Shown here in pieces: positions 7,685 through 16,483 of a stretch of 64,000 nt of DNA (the stretch's first letter is position 1; every line of letters starts with the position of its first letter). Under the pieces are notes generated by a model that was not told where the DNA came from, searched no databases, and was given only the letters and a program-made list of their open reading frames with translations. The DNA comes from JBEIHI01 sp964655245 (GTDB taxonomy: Bacteria > Bdellovibrionota > UBA2394), in the NCBI GenBank assembly GCA_964655245.1, contig CAZZLQ010000002.1, positions 1 to 64,000 of the forward strand, read 5' to 3'. Made by a program: the position numbers and the translations under genes.

Positions 7685-9232
7685 CTAAAACAACAATAGA
7701 TTTGCGACATGTTGGTTCTTCAGAAACAGCGGCATTCCGCGAACCTGAAGAACTCGATCCGACATCGACAAAGCGCGATCCATCACGGAGTCGCTTGAGC
7801 TTAAATCGTTCAAGAACGAAACAAGCTCGCCCTGTAGATGCGTATCGGCCACGATGTCCGCAATGTGAGCTTTTTCCTGGCTCACATCGATGGGAATCAT
7901 CGCGCTTAAAGAGGTCGAGGCAGCAATAAACTGGTTTTCATGATCAACTACCAAGACGGCTCTTTCCTCCAATAACAGTATCTGTTGAAGAAGAGTCTGC
8001 AAAAAGCTTGCCTCGGATTCATTGGTTCCTGAACTCGACGCAACCCCCTGAATTGACTTGGCAATCAGCTGATTCATCTCCTCGATCAAAGGATCGAGGC
8101 TTGCAAAAAATTCAATCCTTTCAACCCGTTGTGAGCTGCCTGCCGTGACCACATGAATGTTTTCCACCCCGCTGGAGACGCCCTTATGCAGCCAAAGCCT
8201 CAAAATCCACCAAACGGCGGCCATCAGAAGGAGACTAAAAATGAGCGTCTTCGAGCTTAAACCCCGCAAGTTTTGCAAGGCCGCAAAGGCGCGCTCAGGA
8301 GAAAACTCTAGCCGAACATAGCCCACCACTTGGGGTGAGAGCTTTGTTTGATCCCAGTCAAAAACCGGGCCCATGATCTCACACGAACTCAACCCCTGAT
8401 TGAGAAGTCGATCCAAACATCCATTGGTCAAAGTTTCCTTACGCTCTTTGACCGCTTCAAAGAGTCCATCTTCGAAACTTGCTCCGCCCACAGGACAAAG
8501 TGTGGCTCCGTCTCTGCTCATCACAAAAGCTCTTTGCACTCCGGGAACATCTCGCACCGAACTACAGTCCAAGGAGATCGAAGAGTCAGCCGCAAGAGAG
8601 TTTCGATTTCGATCCACCAGAATTTTGATCGCCTGAAATCCCAGATCGACTGACTGATCAACGAGCTTCTGTCTAGCCTCTTGGATCAAAGCAAACGACA
8701 AAATCCAATTCGAAACCAATGCGCTCAACCCCAAAACCACTGCCACTCTGACGAGGAAGTCGAGTCGATTGAACTTGCTCCAAACTTTGCGCCCCACTTC
8801 ATGCGCTCGATCTTTGATTGCGACTAACGGCTCAGCCTTTGAGCGCGTCCCCGGTGGATTTGTTGCGACCGAAACTCGTGAGCTCGACGACTTCTGTGCA
8901 TGAAGCGGTGTAGGCTCATCCTGAATAATCAACTCATCGACTTCGACTTGAAAGGTGAACTCGCCAATCTGAAGCACATCTCCCTTTTTGAGATATCCAT
9001 CGAGAACCTTTTGTCGATTGAGCCTCAATCCGTTTGAGCTCTTAAGATCCTTGATCCGACATCGGCCCTTTTCGAATCGAATCTCACAGTGCTTTCTTGA
9101 GACGGACTTCGAATCAAGCACGAAGGATTCAAAATCTCCCTCGCCGGGCTCTCGGCCCAAGATCAAAACAGAATGCTCCTGGAGCTCAATCTTTTCGCCC
9201 AATAGTGGCCCCTGAGTGCACCTCAATCTCAT
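7685..9232 (-). CDS. FHA-domain transmembrane sensor with two TM helices and C-terminal PAS-like region
   Basis: This 515-residue protein begins with an FHA domain (LILGREPGEGD, SRKH and SSNG motifs within the first ~75 residues). A linker follows, then a first TM helix at about 155-180. The next ~145 residues are predicted periplasmic and carry four cysteines (LDCSS, TLCPV, NGCLD, SSCEI). A second TM helix lies near 330-350. The cytoplasmic C-terminus has a PAS-like stretch (RAVLVVDHENQFIAAS). It looks like a receptor without a histidine-kinase or cyclase output, so it may signal through FHA-mediated contacts. Its ATG overlaps the stop of the DUF192 gene (ATGA). The PAS assignment is tentative. 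Confidence 0.72.
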   Translation of the reverse strand: MRLRCTQGPLLGEKIELQEHSVLILGREPGEGDFESFVLDSKSVSRKHCEIRFEKGRCRIKDLKSSNGLRLNRQKVLDGYLKKGDVLQIGEFTFQVEVDELIIQDEPTPLHAQKSSSSRVSVATNPPGTRSKAEPLVAIKDRAHEVGRKVWSKFNRLDFLVRVAVVLGLSALVSNWILSFALIQEARQKLVDQSVDLGFQAIKILVDRNRNSLAADSSISLDCSSVRDVPGVQRAFVMSRDGATLCPVGGASFEDGLFEAVKERKETLTNGCLDRLLNQGLSSCEIMGPVFDWDQTKLSPQVVGYVRLEFSPERAFAALQNLRGLSSKTLIFSLLLMAAVWWILRLWLHKGVSSGVENIHVVTAGSSQRVERIEFFASLDPLIEEMNQLIAKSIQGVASSSGTNESEASFLQTLLQQILLLEERAVLVVDHENQFIAASTSLSAMIPIDVSQEKAHIADIVADTHLQGELVSFLNDLSSSDSVMDRALSMSDRVLQVRGMPLFLKNQHVANLLLF

Positions 9233-9594
9233 GCGACCTCCCAGTCGAGCTCATCGCCCACAAGCAATTGAGAGGTTTCAGCGGCAGAGAACTCCACAAG
9301 ATATCGACAGCCTCCGATCAAGAACTTCCAAGGAATGACCAATCGGCCGGGCGTGACATTTCGTTCGAGAAAAACGATTCGCTGTCTCGAATCACAAAAA
9401 ACAAGATCAATGGGGAATTTCATTCCAAAGGTGTGCACAATGGGCAGGATTCCAAAAAAGCTCAGAACAAAAATCGCCGCGTAAGATGCTGGTGCGCGAT
9501 CAAACTTCAAAAGTCCTCTCGCATTTTCGGCAGGGCTTTGCATCCACTCAACTGTGGAGGCAATGGTCTGACCGTTACGCCGCAACTTCACCAC
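9229..9594 (-). CDS. DUF192 family protein
   Basis: From the GTG at 9594 this is 121 residues. The chain matches the DUF192 pattern: an early E-N-A-R-G-L-L, a central FGMKFPIDLVF (usual form M-x-x-x-x-I-P-L-D-x-x-F), then APG-like TPGRLVIPWKF and a closing GDELDW. The start is chosen because the TadC-like stop TAG overlaps GTG (TAGTGGTG), with a GGGGG run just upstream. A longer ORF start at 9690 would lie within tadC and adds no family sequence. DUF192 has no settled function. Its place between tadC and an FHA sensor suggests a role in, or co-regulation with, the pilus machine. Confidence 0.75.
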   Translation of the reverse strand: MVKLRRNGQTIASTVEWMQSPAENARGLLKFDRAPASYAAIFVLSFFGILPIVHTFGMKFPIDLVFCDSRQRIVFLERNVTPGRLVIPWKFLIGGCRYLVEFSAAETSQLLVGDELDWEVA

Positions 9595-10535
9595 TATCCC
9601 CCAAACACATTTCTCAACCACGGTTGGTTGTAATAAATATCGCAGATCATCGGACCAATGATCACAATGAAGACTGAGGGCAGAATGCAAACAACGAGTG
9701 GGATCAAAAGCTTTTGGGTGGCTTTAGCACCCTCTCGCTCAGCCCGCTGGAATCTCATCATGCGAAGCAGGTCTGATTGAGACCTCAACACGGGGCCAAT
9801 ACTGGCTCCCATTTGATCAGCCTGAATCAAAATAGTGGCAAACGAAGACAGCTCAGACAGCTGAACTCGATCGGCCATATTTCTAAGCGCGTCGGCCCGA
9901 ACAACACCAAGCTGAAGCTCCTTGAGCATTTGGTTAAACTCATCTTTGAGGGGTCCATCTTTGGCATAGGCAACAACTCGTCCGATGGCCGCCATAAAGT
10001 CTAGACCCGCCTCCACCGACAGGGTCATCAAGTCCATCATGTCGGGCAGCTGACGCAAAATGGACTTCTTCCGCCGATTTGTAATGTCATAAATCACAAA
10101 ATCAGGAGCATAGAATCCAACCAAAAGGCTCAAACAGACGTAGAACAAATTCATTTCCTTGCCCAACTGGAGCACAAACGAAAACGCGAGCAGCAAAAAG
10201 ATGACCGAGGAAACAAACTTAAGCCCCATGAACTCATCCGCGTCGAATTGATCATCAACACCGGCGGCCACAAACTTGCGTTTCATGTCAGAGCGCCATC
10301 TTGGCATTTTGATTTGCTGAATCCGAGGAACAAGACCGCGATAAATCGGTGAAAGCATCTTGAGGCTATAGTGCTTATAATTTCTGACAGCGCTCTCTAA
10401 ACCCAATCGCTGTTGAGCGGCGAGTAGGGCCTGATCCGGCAAAATGATTTTCACCAAAAAATATCCGGCAGAGCCCGCTCCGGCGAGACCCAGCAAAACA
10501 TACAGAGTATGCAAAAGCGTGTCGAAAGTGGTCAT
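9594..10535 (-). CDS. tadC: TadC-like type II secretion F-domain inner membrane protein
   Basis: The 313-residue protein has TM segments at the N-terminus, in the middle (FVSSVIFLLLAFSFVLQLG) and at the C-terminus. The central cytoplasmic domain has the T2SSF pattern (LPDMMDLMTLSVEAGLDFMA, then RALR-like ADALRNMADRV, then SFATILIQADQMGASIG). TadB and TadC form the inner-membrane platform driven by the CpaF/TadA ATPase. A partner TadB and the canonical ATPase gene are not in this part of the window. It is the first gene of the minus-strand cluster, 86 bases from the divergent uvrA paralogue, so a promoter should lie in 10536-10621. Confidence 0.82.
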   Translation of the reverse strand: MTTFDTLLHTLYVLLGLAGAGSAGYFLVKIILPDQALLAAQQRLGLESAVRNYKHYSLKMLSPIYRGLVPRIQQIKMPRWRSDMKRKFVAAGVDDQFDADEFMGLKFVSSVIFLLLAFSFVLQLGKEMNLFYVCLSLLVGFYAPDFVIYDITNRRKKSILRQLPDMMDLMTLSVEAGLDFMAAIGRVVAYAKDGPLKDEFNQMLKELQLGVVRADALRNMADRVQLSELSSFATILIQADQMGASIGPVLRSQSDLLRMMRFQRAEREGAKATQKLLIPLVVCILPSVFIVIIGPMICDIYYNQPWLRNVFGG

Positions 10536-10621
10536 ATCTAGGCTTTATTATAAGACTTTTTGCCCTTCACGGCGGCGAGTCACAGCTAGTCGGCTGCAAG
10601 GTTTTGAGCTAGCCTCAGTCC

Positions 10622-13414
10622 GTGTCAAAGCATCAACTCTTTCCAACGAGCATCAAAATCACTGGGGCTCGGCAGAATAATCTCAAAAACTTAAGCTTTG
10701 ATCTTCCGCTGGAGAAGATGGTGTGCATCACAGGACCCAGTGGCTCCGGAAAATCCTCTCTTGCTTTTGATACTCTTTATGCAGAGGGCTATCGGCGCTA
10801 TGTCGAATCCCTCAGCACCTATGCTCGTCAATTTTTTGAGCGTATTCCCAAGCCGGATGTGGATTCGATTGAAAATATTGCACCCTCTATTGCCCTGCAA
10901 CAAACCAATCCCGTCAGAAATTCGCGCTCAACCGTTGGAACTCAAACCGAGGTCTATGACTATCTTCGACTGCTTTTTGCCAAGCTTGGACAAACGCACT
11001 GTCCCGAGTGCCAAAAACCTATCAGAGCAGATACTCCTCAGTCAGCAGCAGATGCAATTTTAAGCAAGATTGGCGAGGGATCTGATCGAGCGCTGGTAGG
11101 CTTTCTCCTTCCTAGCGCATCGGCAGCAGACCAGCTCTTGGAGAAAGGGTTTGTTCGAAGACTCAAATCTCTGAGCGACAATGAAGTCCTTGAGATTGAA
11201 TCTGATCGAGGAAAAACACTCAAAGAAAAGACTCCCGTCATTTTTGATCGACTCGTTGTCTCTCTCAAAGAAAGACATCGATTGGTGGAAGCCCTGGAAG
11301 GCAGCTTTCGTCTAGGCGAGGGCCTTGCATTTGTTTCATTGATGGGATCACAATCGATCCAAAAGTTTTCCTCTCGATTTGAATGTGCAGCATGTGGAGT
11401 ATCCACCGCCAAACCACAACCACTTCTTTTTAGTTTTAACTCTCCCCTTGGAGCGTGTGATGAGTGCAAGGGTTTTGGCAATATCCTCGACTACGACAAA
11501 GAGCTCATCATTCCCAACACAAGATTGAGCCTGCAGCGAGGCGCTGTGGATCCCTTCACCAAGCCCATGATGAAAGCCGCTCAGAAAAAGCTTTTTGATT
11601 TTGCTCGAGAAGAAGGAATCTCGCTCAGCGATCCTTGGCAGGAACTGGAAGAAGACGAGCAAAGGGCCTTGTTTTATGGTCGCGGCAAATTCAAAGGAAT
11701 CCGTGGCGCCTTTGTTCGACTTGAAGATAAAAAATACAAACTTCATGTTCGAGTTTTTTTGAGGCGCTACCAAAGCAGCTTCTTGTGCCAGACATGTAAG
11801 GGGGCTCGCCTCAAATCTTCAGCTCTCAATGTCAAAATCAAAAACAAAACCATTGCTGATGTTTGCGAGATGTCACTCGCCGATCTTGAAGCTTGGTTTT
11901 CAAAACTCAATTGGTCGGATGGTGAGAAGCTCGTCAATCGTGAGATTCTTCGACAAATTGCCGGGCGACTTTCATTTCTCAATCGAATGGGCTTAAGCTA
12001 TCTGACCCTCGCTAGACTTTCTCGAACTCTATCCGGGGGTGAGTCCCAGCGAATCAACCTCGCCAATCAACTTGGGGCTGAACTTTCAGGCACTCTCTAT
12101 GTTCTCGATGAGCCAAGCATTGGACTTCATGCTGTGGACCGAGATCGCCTGATCCAGTCGCTTAAAGATCTTGTTCAAATGGGCAACTCCGTCGTTGTTG
12201 TTGAGCATGATCTCGACACGATTCAAGCGGGTGAGTGGGTGATAGAGCTGGGCCCGCAGAGTGGTGCTCAAGGCGGGGAGCTGGTGTTTCAAGGAAGCCG
12301 AGAAAGATTTCAGAAATCCCCCACTCTGACGGCACAATATCTGCGCGGCGAAAGATTTATCTCTCTTCCCAAAACCTATCGAAACAAAGCGGACGACTGG
12401 CTCACTCTTCAGGGTTGCTCTCAAAACAATCTGAAGAATGTGAACCTAAAGATCCCTCTCAATCGATTCGTCGGCGTTTCGGGAGTTTCGGGCAGTGGCA
12501 AGAGCACGTTGATTCATCAGACCCTCTTTCAAGCCATGGCGAGGCTCTTTCACCAGTCGACGGAGCCTATCGGCCGATTTCAAAAGCTCTTTGGATCTGA
12601 AAGAGTGCGTGGGGCTGTCATGCTCGACCAGTCCCCCATCGCTCGATCGGGGCGAAGCATTCCGCTGACCATCATTGGCGCTTTTGATGAAGTTCGCTCG
12701 ACCTTTGCCAAGACGGCCAAGAATCAAGGGCGAGCTCTTGAGCCTAAACATTTTTCATTTAATGTTCCGGGCGGTCGGTGCGAGACCTGCTCTGGTGAAG
12801 GCGTTGTCACAACAGAAATGTATTTTCTGGACGACGTTACCCTGCCCTGTGAGGACTGCGATGGAAAAAGATACAAGAAAGAGATTCTTGAGATTTTCTA
12901 TCGAAGCAAAAACATTCATGACGTCTTTAATATGACCGTCTCTGAAGCCAAAAAGTTTTTTGCCGACAACTCTTCTCTCGTTGATCGAATGGAGACTCTT
13001 GAGCGAGTCGGACTTGGATACTTAAAACTCGGCCAAAATTCTCATGGGCTTTCTGGGGGAGAGTCACAGCGCCTTCGAATTGCCTCAGAGCTCATGGACC
13101 GGCGAAAAAAAGGCTACCTCTATATATTTGATGAGCCCACGACCGGCCTTCATATCAGCGAAGTTGGCCTGTTGATTCAACTCCTCCAAAGCCTCGTCGA
13201 CTCTGGAAACACGGTGATTGTGATCGAACACAACTTAGATGTTCTGAAGTGTGTTGATTGGCTCATTGAGCTTGGGCCCGGCGCCGGCGCCCAGGGCGGA
13301 CAGATTGTGGCAGAGGGGCCGCCAGAGGAAATCGCCAAACTCAAGACGCAAACAGCGCCCTTTCTCAAAAACATCATGGGGATTTCATCAAAAGCCGCGA
13401 ATCTTCGCTCTTAG
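10622..13414 (+). CDS. uvrA: UvrA-family excinuclease ATPase, paralogue 1 (full length)
   Basis: This 930-residue protein has the tandem ABC layout of UvrA: Walker A GPSGSGKSS near residue 40, ABC signature LSGGESQR, a D-loop region with LDEPSIGLH, then a second Walker A GVSGSGKST and second LSGGESQR with DEPTTGLH. Zinc-binding segments are present: ECAAC...CDEC, CQTC, and CETC...CEDC. UvrA loads UvrB at DNA lesions in nucleotide excision repair. A second UvrA lies at 26266, so this copy may be a specialised paralogue, as is known for UvrA2-type proteins. It starts at GTG with a weak RBS. Its 3' end overlaps the convergent dnaJ-like gene by 27 bases. Confidence 0.9.
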   Translation: MSKHQLFPTSIKITGARQNNLKNLSFDLPLEKMVCITGPSGSGKSSLAFDTLYAEGYRRYVESLSTYARQFFERIPKPDVDSIENIAPSIALQQTNPVRNSRSTVGTQTEVYDYLRLLFAKLGQTHCPECQKPIRADTPQSAADAILSKIGEGSDRALVGFLLPSASAADQLLEKGFVRRLKSLSDNEVLEIESDRGKTLKEKTPVIFDRLVVSLKERHRLVEALEGSFRLGEGLAFVSLMGSQSIQKFSSRFECAACGVSTAKPQPLLFSFNSPLGACDECKGFGNILDYDKELIIPNTRLSLQRGAVDPFTKPMMKAAQKKLFDFAREEGISLSDPWQELEEDEQRALFYGRGKFKGIRGAFVRLEDKKYKLHVRVFLRRYQSSFLCQTCKGARLKSSALNVKIKNKTIADVCEMSLADLEAWFSKLNWSDGEKLVNREILRQIAGRLSFLNRMGLSYLTLARLSRTLSGGESQRINLANQLGAELSGTLYVLDEPSIGLHAVDRDRLIQSLKDLVQMGNSVVVVEHDLDTIQAGEWVIELGPQSGAQGGELVFQGSRERFQKSPTLTAQYLRGERFISLPKTYRNKADDWLTLQGCSQNNLKNVNLKIPLNRFVGVSGVSGSGKSTLIHQTLFQAMARLFHQSTEPIGRFQKLFGSERVRGAVMLDQSPIARSGRSIPLTIIGAFDEVRSTFAKTAKNQGRALEPKHFSFNVPGGRCETCSGEGVVTTEMYFLDDVTLPCEDCDGKRYKKEILEIFYRSKNIHDVFNMTVSEAKKFFADNSSLVDRMETLERVGLGYLKLGQNSHGLSGGESQRLRIASELMDRRKKGYLYIFDEPTTGLHISEVGLLIQLLQSLVDSGNTVIVIEHNLDVLKCVDWLIELGPGAGAQGGQIVAEGPPEEIAKLKTQTAPFLKNIMGISSKAANLRS

Positions 13415-14023
13415 TACAAGACTGCCGCGACGCCGCCCATCAGCAGAAAAATGCCCCGCCTCAGGAATGCGAAGCTGCATGGATGCTTCATCAAAATCAT
13501 GAAGATTAACCTTCATGGTAGTGGCCTGACGAACCAAGCCCCTGTCATCGCAGCGCACACAGGGCGCGGGTTTTGCGCGACCGGAGCCACCGCAGTCTTC
13601 GCAGGAATGAGTCCAGCGATGAGCTCCTCTTTTGATTTCCATGGAGCCACGACCTCCACACTTCAGACACATGACTTTGGCATAGGCCCCAAGAGTTGAT
13701 TTTCCGCGACATGATGGGCACTTCAATAGCTGTTCAATGGGAACGGAAACAGCAACACCCTCATCCCAGGCAGAGTCGCTCACTTCAATCTCAAGAACAA
13801 TATCGAGTTGGTCCTCTAATTGGCGACAATGATTTCTAAGCTTCTCTTGTGAATCAAGCTTTTCAAACGCCTCTTGGACGCGCCGAAAGTTTGAGGCTGC
13901 CACTTCATCTTCAGCGTTAAAGTCTGGATGAAACTGCTTCACCAGTTTTCGGTGCGCAGCCTTCACTCGCTCAAGATCAAGCGTGGGCTGGAGTTCCAAA
14001 TCGGCGAAGTAGTTGCGAATCAT
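13388..14023 (-). CDS. Mini DnaJ-like protein (J domain plus zinc-finger repeats)
   Basis: The 211-residue protein has an N-terminal J domain with the HPD motif (KQFHPDFNAED, about residues 30-40). Four zinc-binding repeats follow: CPSC, CLKCGGRG, CEDCGGSG and CVRC, about residues 102-165. The tail is only ~45 residues and resembles the end of a DnaJ substrate-binding domain (LRIPEAGHF). The Gly/Phe linker and most of the C-terminal domain of a true DnaJ (~375 residues) are absent. It should stimulate a DnaK partner through HPD; the client is unknown. It is convergent with uvrA and divergent from glpK. Confidence 0.78.
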   Translation of the reverse strand: MIRNYFADLELQPTLDLERVKAAHRKLVKQFHPDFNAEDEVAASNFRRVQEAFEKLDSQEKLRNHCRQLEDQLDIVLEIEVSDSAWDEGVAVSVPIEQLLKCPSCRGKSTLGAYAKVMCLKCGGRGSMEIKRGAHRWTHSCEDCGGSGRAKPAPCVRCDDRGLVRQATTMKVNLHDFDEASMQLRIPEAGHFSADGRRRGSLVLRAKIRGF

Positions 14024-14065
14024 TTAACTCTCGACATGATAAACGAATTCACGGACTTTGACTTT

Positions 14066-15514
14066 ATGATTCTAGGCTTGGATCAGGGGACAACAGGCAC
14101 AACAGCAGTGATTCTCAACGATAAGGGGCGTCTCATTGCCAAGGCGACCACTCCTGTTCAGCAGTTTTTTCCAAAGCCAGGCTGGGTGGAGCACGATCCC
14201 GAACAGATTTGGAAGACCGTGGGGAAATCAATCTCCTCTGTGCTTAAACAGTCGGGAAAGTCCGCCAAGAACATCCGCTGCATCGGAATCACCAATCAGC
14301 GCGAGACCGTCTCTGTTTTTAAAAACCGAAAGCCCCTCCACCGTTTTATTGTTTGGCAAGACAGGCGAACCGCTGAGGCGTGCGCAACCCTGAAGCGGTA
14401 TGAATCAACAGTGGCTCATCGTTCGGGCCTTCCGATTGATCCTTATTTCTCAGCGACAAAGATCCGGTGGATTCAGGATAAACTTTCTTTAAGTGCGGCC
14501 GATAAGGATCTTCGATTTAGAACAATCGATAGTTTTTTGATTGAGCGAATGACCGGTGCCGACGCAATTGAAGTGACTAACGCCTCTCGAACCTCGCTCT
14601 TGTCCCTCAGAGAGCTTGCGTGGGGCGGAGACCTTTTTGAAATTTTTGGCATTCCTCGAGACTGGGCCCCTCGCGTCATCCCCTCTCAGTTTGAAGATCT
14701 TAGAACCAAAGGACTTTCGTTTTTGCCAGACGGCATTCCCGTTTGTGCAGCCCTTGGCGATCAGCAAGCCGCTCTCTTTGGTCAAGCTGGGTGGAATGAG
14801 GGCGATGGAAAAATTACATTCGGAACCGGCTCATTTATTCTTTTGAATACAGGATCGATTCCGATCGCTTCAAAAAATAAACTTATCTCAACTGTGGCAC
14901 TTCAGTGGAAATCGGGCCAGGCGCTCTACGCGCTTGAAGGCTCAGCATTCATTTGTGGCGCCTGGGTTCAGTGGCTTAGAGACCAGCTTCGACTTTTAAA
15001 AAAGTCATCGGATATAGAGGCTCTCGCCAAGAAGACCAAGTCTTCCGGCGGGGTCTTTGTTTTGCCCGCGCTCAGCGGTTGGGGCGCTCCGTTTTGGAGC
15101 CCACAGTCTCGCGGCTCCATCATGGGACTGACTCGTGGCTCTGGCCCCGAGCATATTGCACGAGCTTCACTCGAAGCGCTGGCATTTCAAAATCGAGCTC
15201 TTGTTGATGCGATGAAAGGAGATTCTCATGCTCACCGCCTTTCATGGAAGGTGGATGGAGGCGCCGTCAGCAACAGTCTGCTCATGCAGATTCAAGCAAA
15301 CGCCCTTGGCCTTCCCCTTCAGCGCCCGAAAAATTTAGAAGCAACGGCAACTGGTGTGGCACTCCTTGCAGCCCACCAACGAGGCATTCTTGATCTCGAC
15401 GCCATTCAAAAATCCTGGAAGCTCGATCGGGAATTTAAACCAAATAGCGAACAGCAGGAAACCGACGCTCTCTATCGAAGCTGGCTCTCTCTTGCCCAGA
15501 GAACTCTTGCCTAG
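14066..15514 (+). CDS. glpK: Glycerol kinase (FGGY family)
   Basis: The protein catalyses ATP + glycerol to glycerol 3-phosphate. From the ATG at 14066 it is 482 residues and opens MILGLDQGTTGTTAVI, the phosphate-binding start of FGGY kinases. GITNQRET, VWQDRRTAE, GLPIDPYFSATK and FGTGSFILLNTG follow in the glycerol-kinase order and spacing. Family length is ~495-502. An upstream in-frame ATG at 14036 would add ten residues not seen in relatives and has no better RBS. No glpF or glpD is next to it. The nearest divergent gene is the dnaJ-like one. Confidence 0.88.
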   Translation: MILGLDQGTTGTTAVILNDKGRLIAKATTPVQQFFPKPGWVEHDPEQIWKTVGKSISSVLKQSGKSAKNIRCIGITNQRETVSVFKNRKPLHRFIVWQDRRTAEACATLKRYESTVAHRSGLPIDPYFSATKIRWIQDKLSLSAADKDLRFRTIDSFLIERMTGADAIEVTNASRTSLLSLRELAWGGDLFEIFGIPRDWAPRVIPSQFEDLRTKGLSFLPDGIPVCAALGDQQAALFGQAGWNEGDGKITFGTGSFILLNTGSIPIASKNKLISTVALQWKSGQALYALEGSAFICGAWVQWLRDQLRLLKKSSDIEALAKKTKSSGGVFVLPALSGWGAPFWSPQSRGSIMGLTRGSGPEHIARASLEALAFQNRALVDAMKGDSHAHRLSWKVDGGAVSNSLLMQIQANALGLPLQRPKNLEATATGVALLAAHQRGILDLDAIQKSWKLDREFKPNSEQQETDALYRSWLSLAQRTLA

Positions 15515-15520
15515 ACTGAT

Positions 15521-16438
15521 TTAGTCTTGAGGCTGCCCATCTTCTTCCGGCAAACCTGCGCAGCTAAAATTTGCAAGTGCTTGCTGAAATGTCTCTTCAA
15601 AGGATCGGTTAAGCTTTCCCTCAAACAAGTGCTGAGAAATCCAGGTTCGATCCAGATCCTGCAGGTCTGTTTGAACCATATTTGCCCCATCTCCATCCAA
15701 AAATCGTTTCCAGGCATCAAAGCCATCCGAGAACAAAACGCCAAGCCCCTTCATTTGCTCGCCCCAATACTCGAGAACCCCGTCTCGATACCAATAGCCA
15801 TTAATCTCAGCACCCCAAGATCTCTTCCAAATAGCTTCGAGCAAATCGCGTCGTCCCTCGCATCGCTGCCGAGTCTCCCCCTCAAAAGGTCTTTCAAGAG
15901 TGCGAACGATGTGAGCATGACTCTGAAGCGCCCATCCGATGAAGCTCGCATAGGCCTCTTCGAGTGTGGTTGCTCTCTTATTCGAAGGAATCTCTTGATA
16001 CAGATTCTGAGCGCGCCGCGCGAGAAAGCGCTTGTGCGAGTTGAACTCGGGTAGGACCTGAATGAAGTTTGCCATATAGGCATGGTAGGCCTCATGAGCG
16101 ACTGTGCCGAAGTCACTGTCGCTCATCTGGGTCCGCGGCTTCAATCGACCTAAGACATCTCCCGCTGTTGCTGAAAGCACCAGGCGATTGAAGAAAGGCT
16201 GATATTGATTCGTCTGACCCTTTCTCAATTCGATGTGATGAACCGATGATAATCCCTCAACAAGAAAGTTGAATCTATACGGACTTTCTTCCAAACTTTC
16301 TATGAAAGGTGCAATTTGTTCAGACACATCGACAGCGAGAATTCGCTGAGGAACCGTGACTGACAAAATTGAAATTAAAAAAATGACAATAAGCGATCGC
16401 CCGTCAAGACCGGGCCTGCCCTTCAAGATCATCCCCAT
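15521..16438 (-). CDS. Secreted protein with HExxH motif, putative metallopeptidase
   Basis: This 305-residue protein has an N-terminal signal-like segment (SLIVIFLISILSVTV) ending near residue 35. In the middle it has VAHEAYHAYMANF, which contains HExxH, the zinc-binding motif of many metallopeptidases. Conserved downstream acidic candidates (e.g. TLEEAYASFIGWA) could supply the third ligand. I do not recognise the family. It was probably exported to the periplasm or outside. It is convergent with glpK (six bases between stops) and divergent from the NamZ gene. A GGUGGGGG RBS precedes the ATG. Confidence 0.6.
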   Translation of the reverse strand: MGMILKGRPGLDGRSLIVIFLISILSVTVPQRILAVDVSEQIAPFIESLEESPYRFNFLVEGLSSVHHIELRKGQTNQYQPFFNRLVLSATAGDVLGRLKPRTQMSDSDFGTVAHEAYHAYMANFIQVLPEFNSHKRFLARRAQNLYQEIPSNKRATTLEEAYASFIGWALQSHAHIVRTLERPFEGETRQRCEGRRDLLEAIWKRSWGAEINGYWYRDGVLEYWGEQMKGLGVLFSDGFDAWKRFLDGDGANMVQTDLQDLDRTWISQHLFEGKLNRSFEETFQQALANFSCAGLPEEDGQPQD

Positions 16439-16483
16439 TTTCCCCCACCTTCATTACATCGGGGCCAACAGAGGTGCGTCAAT

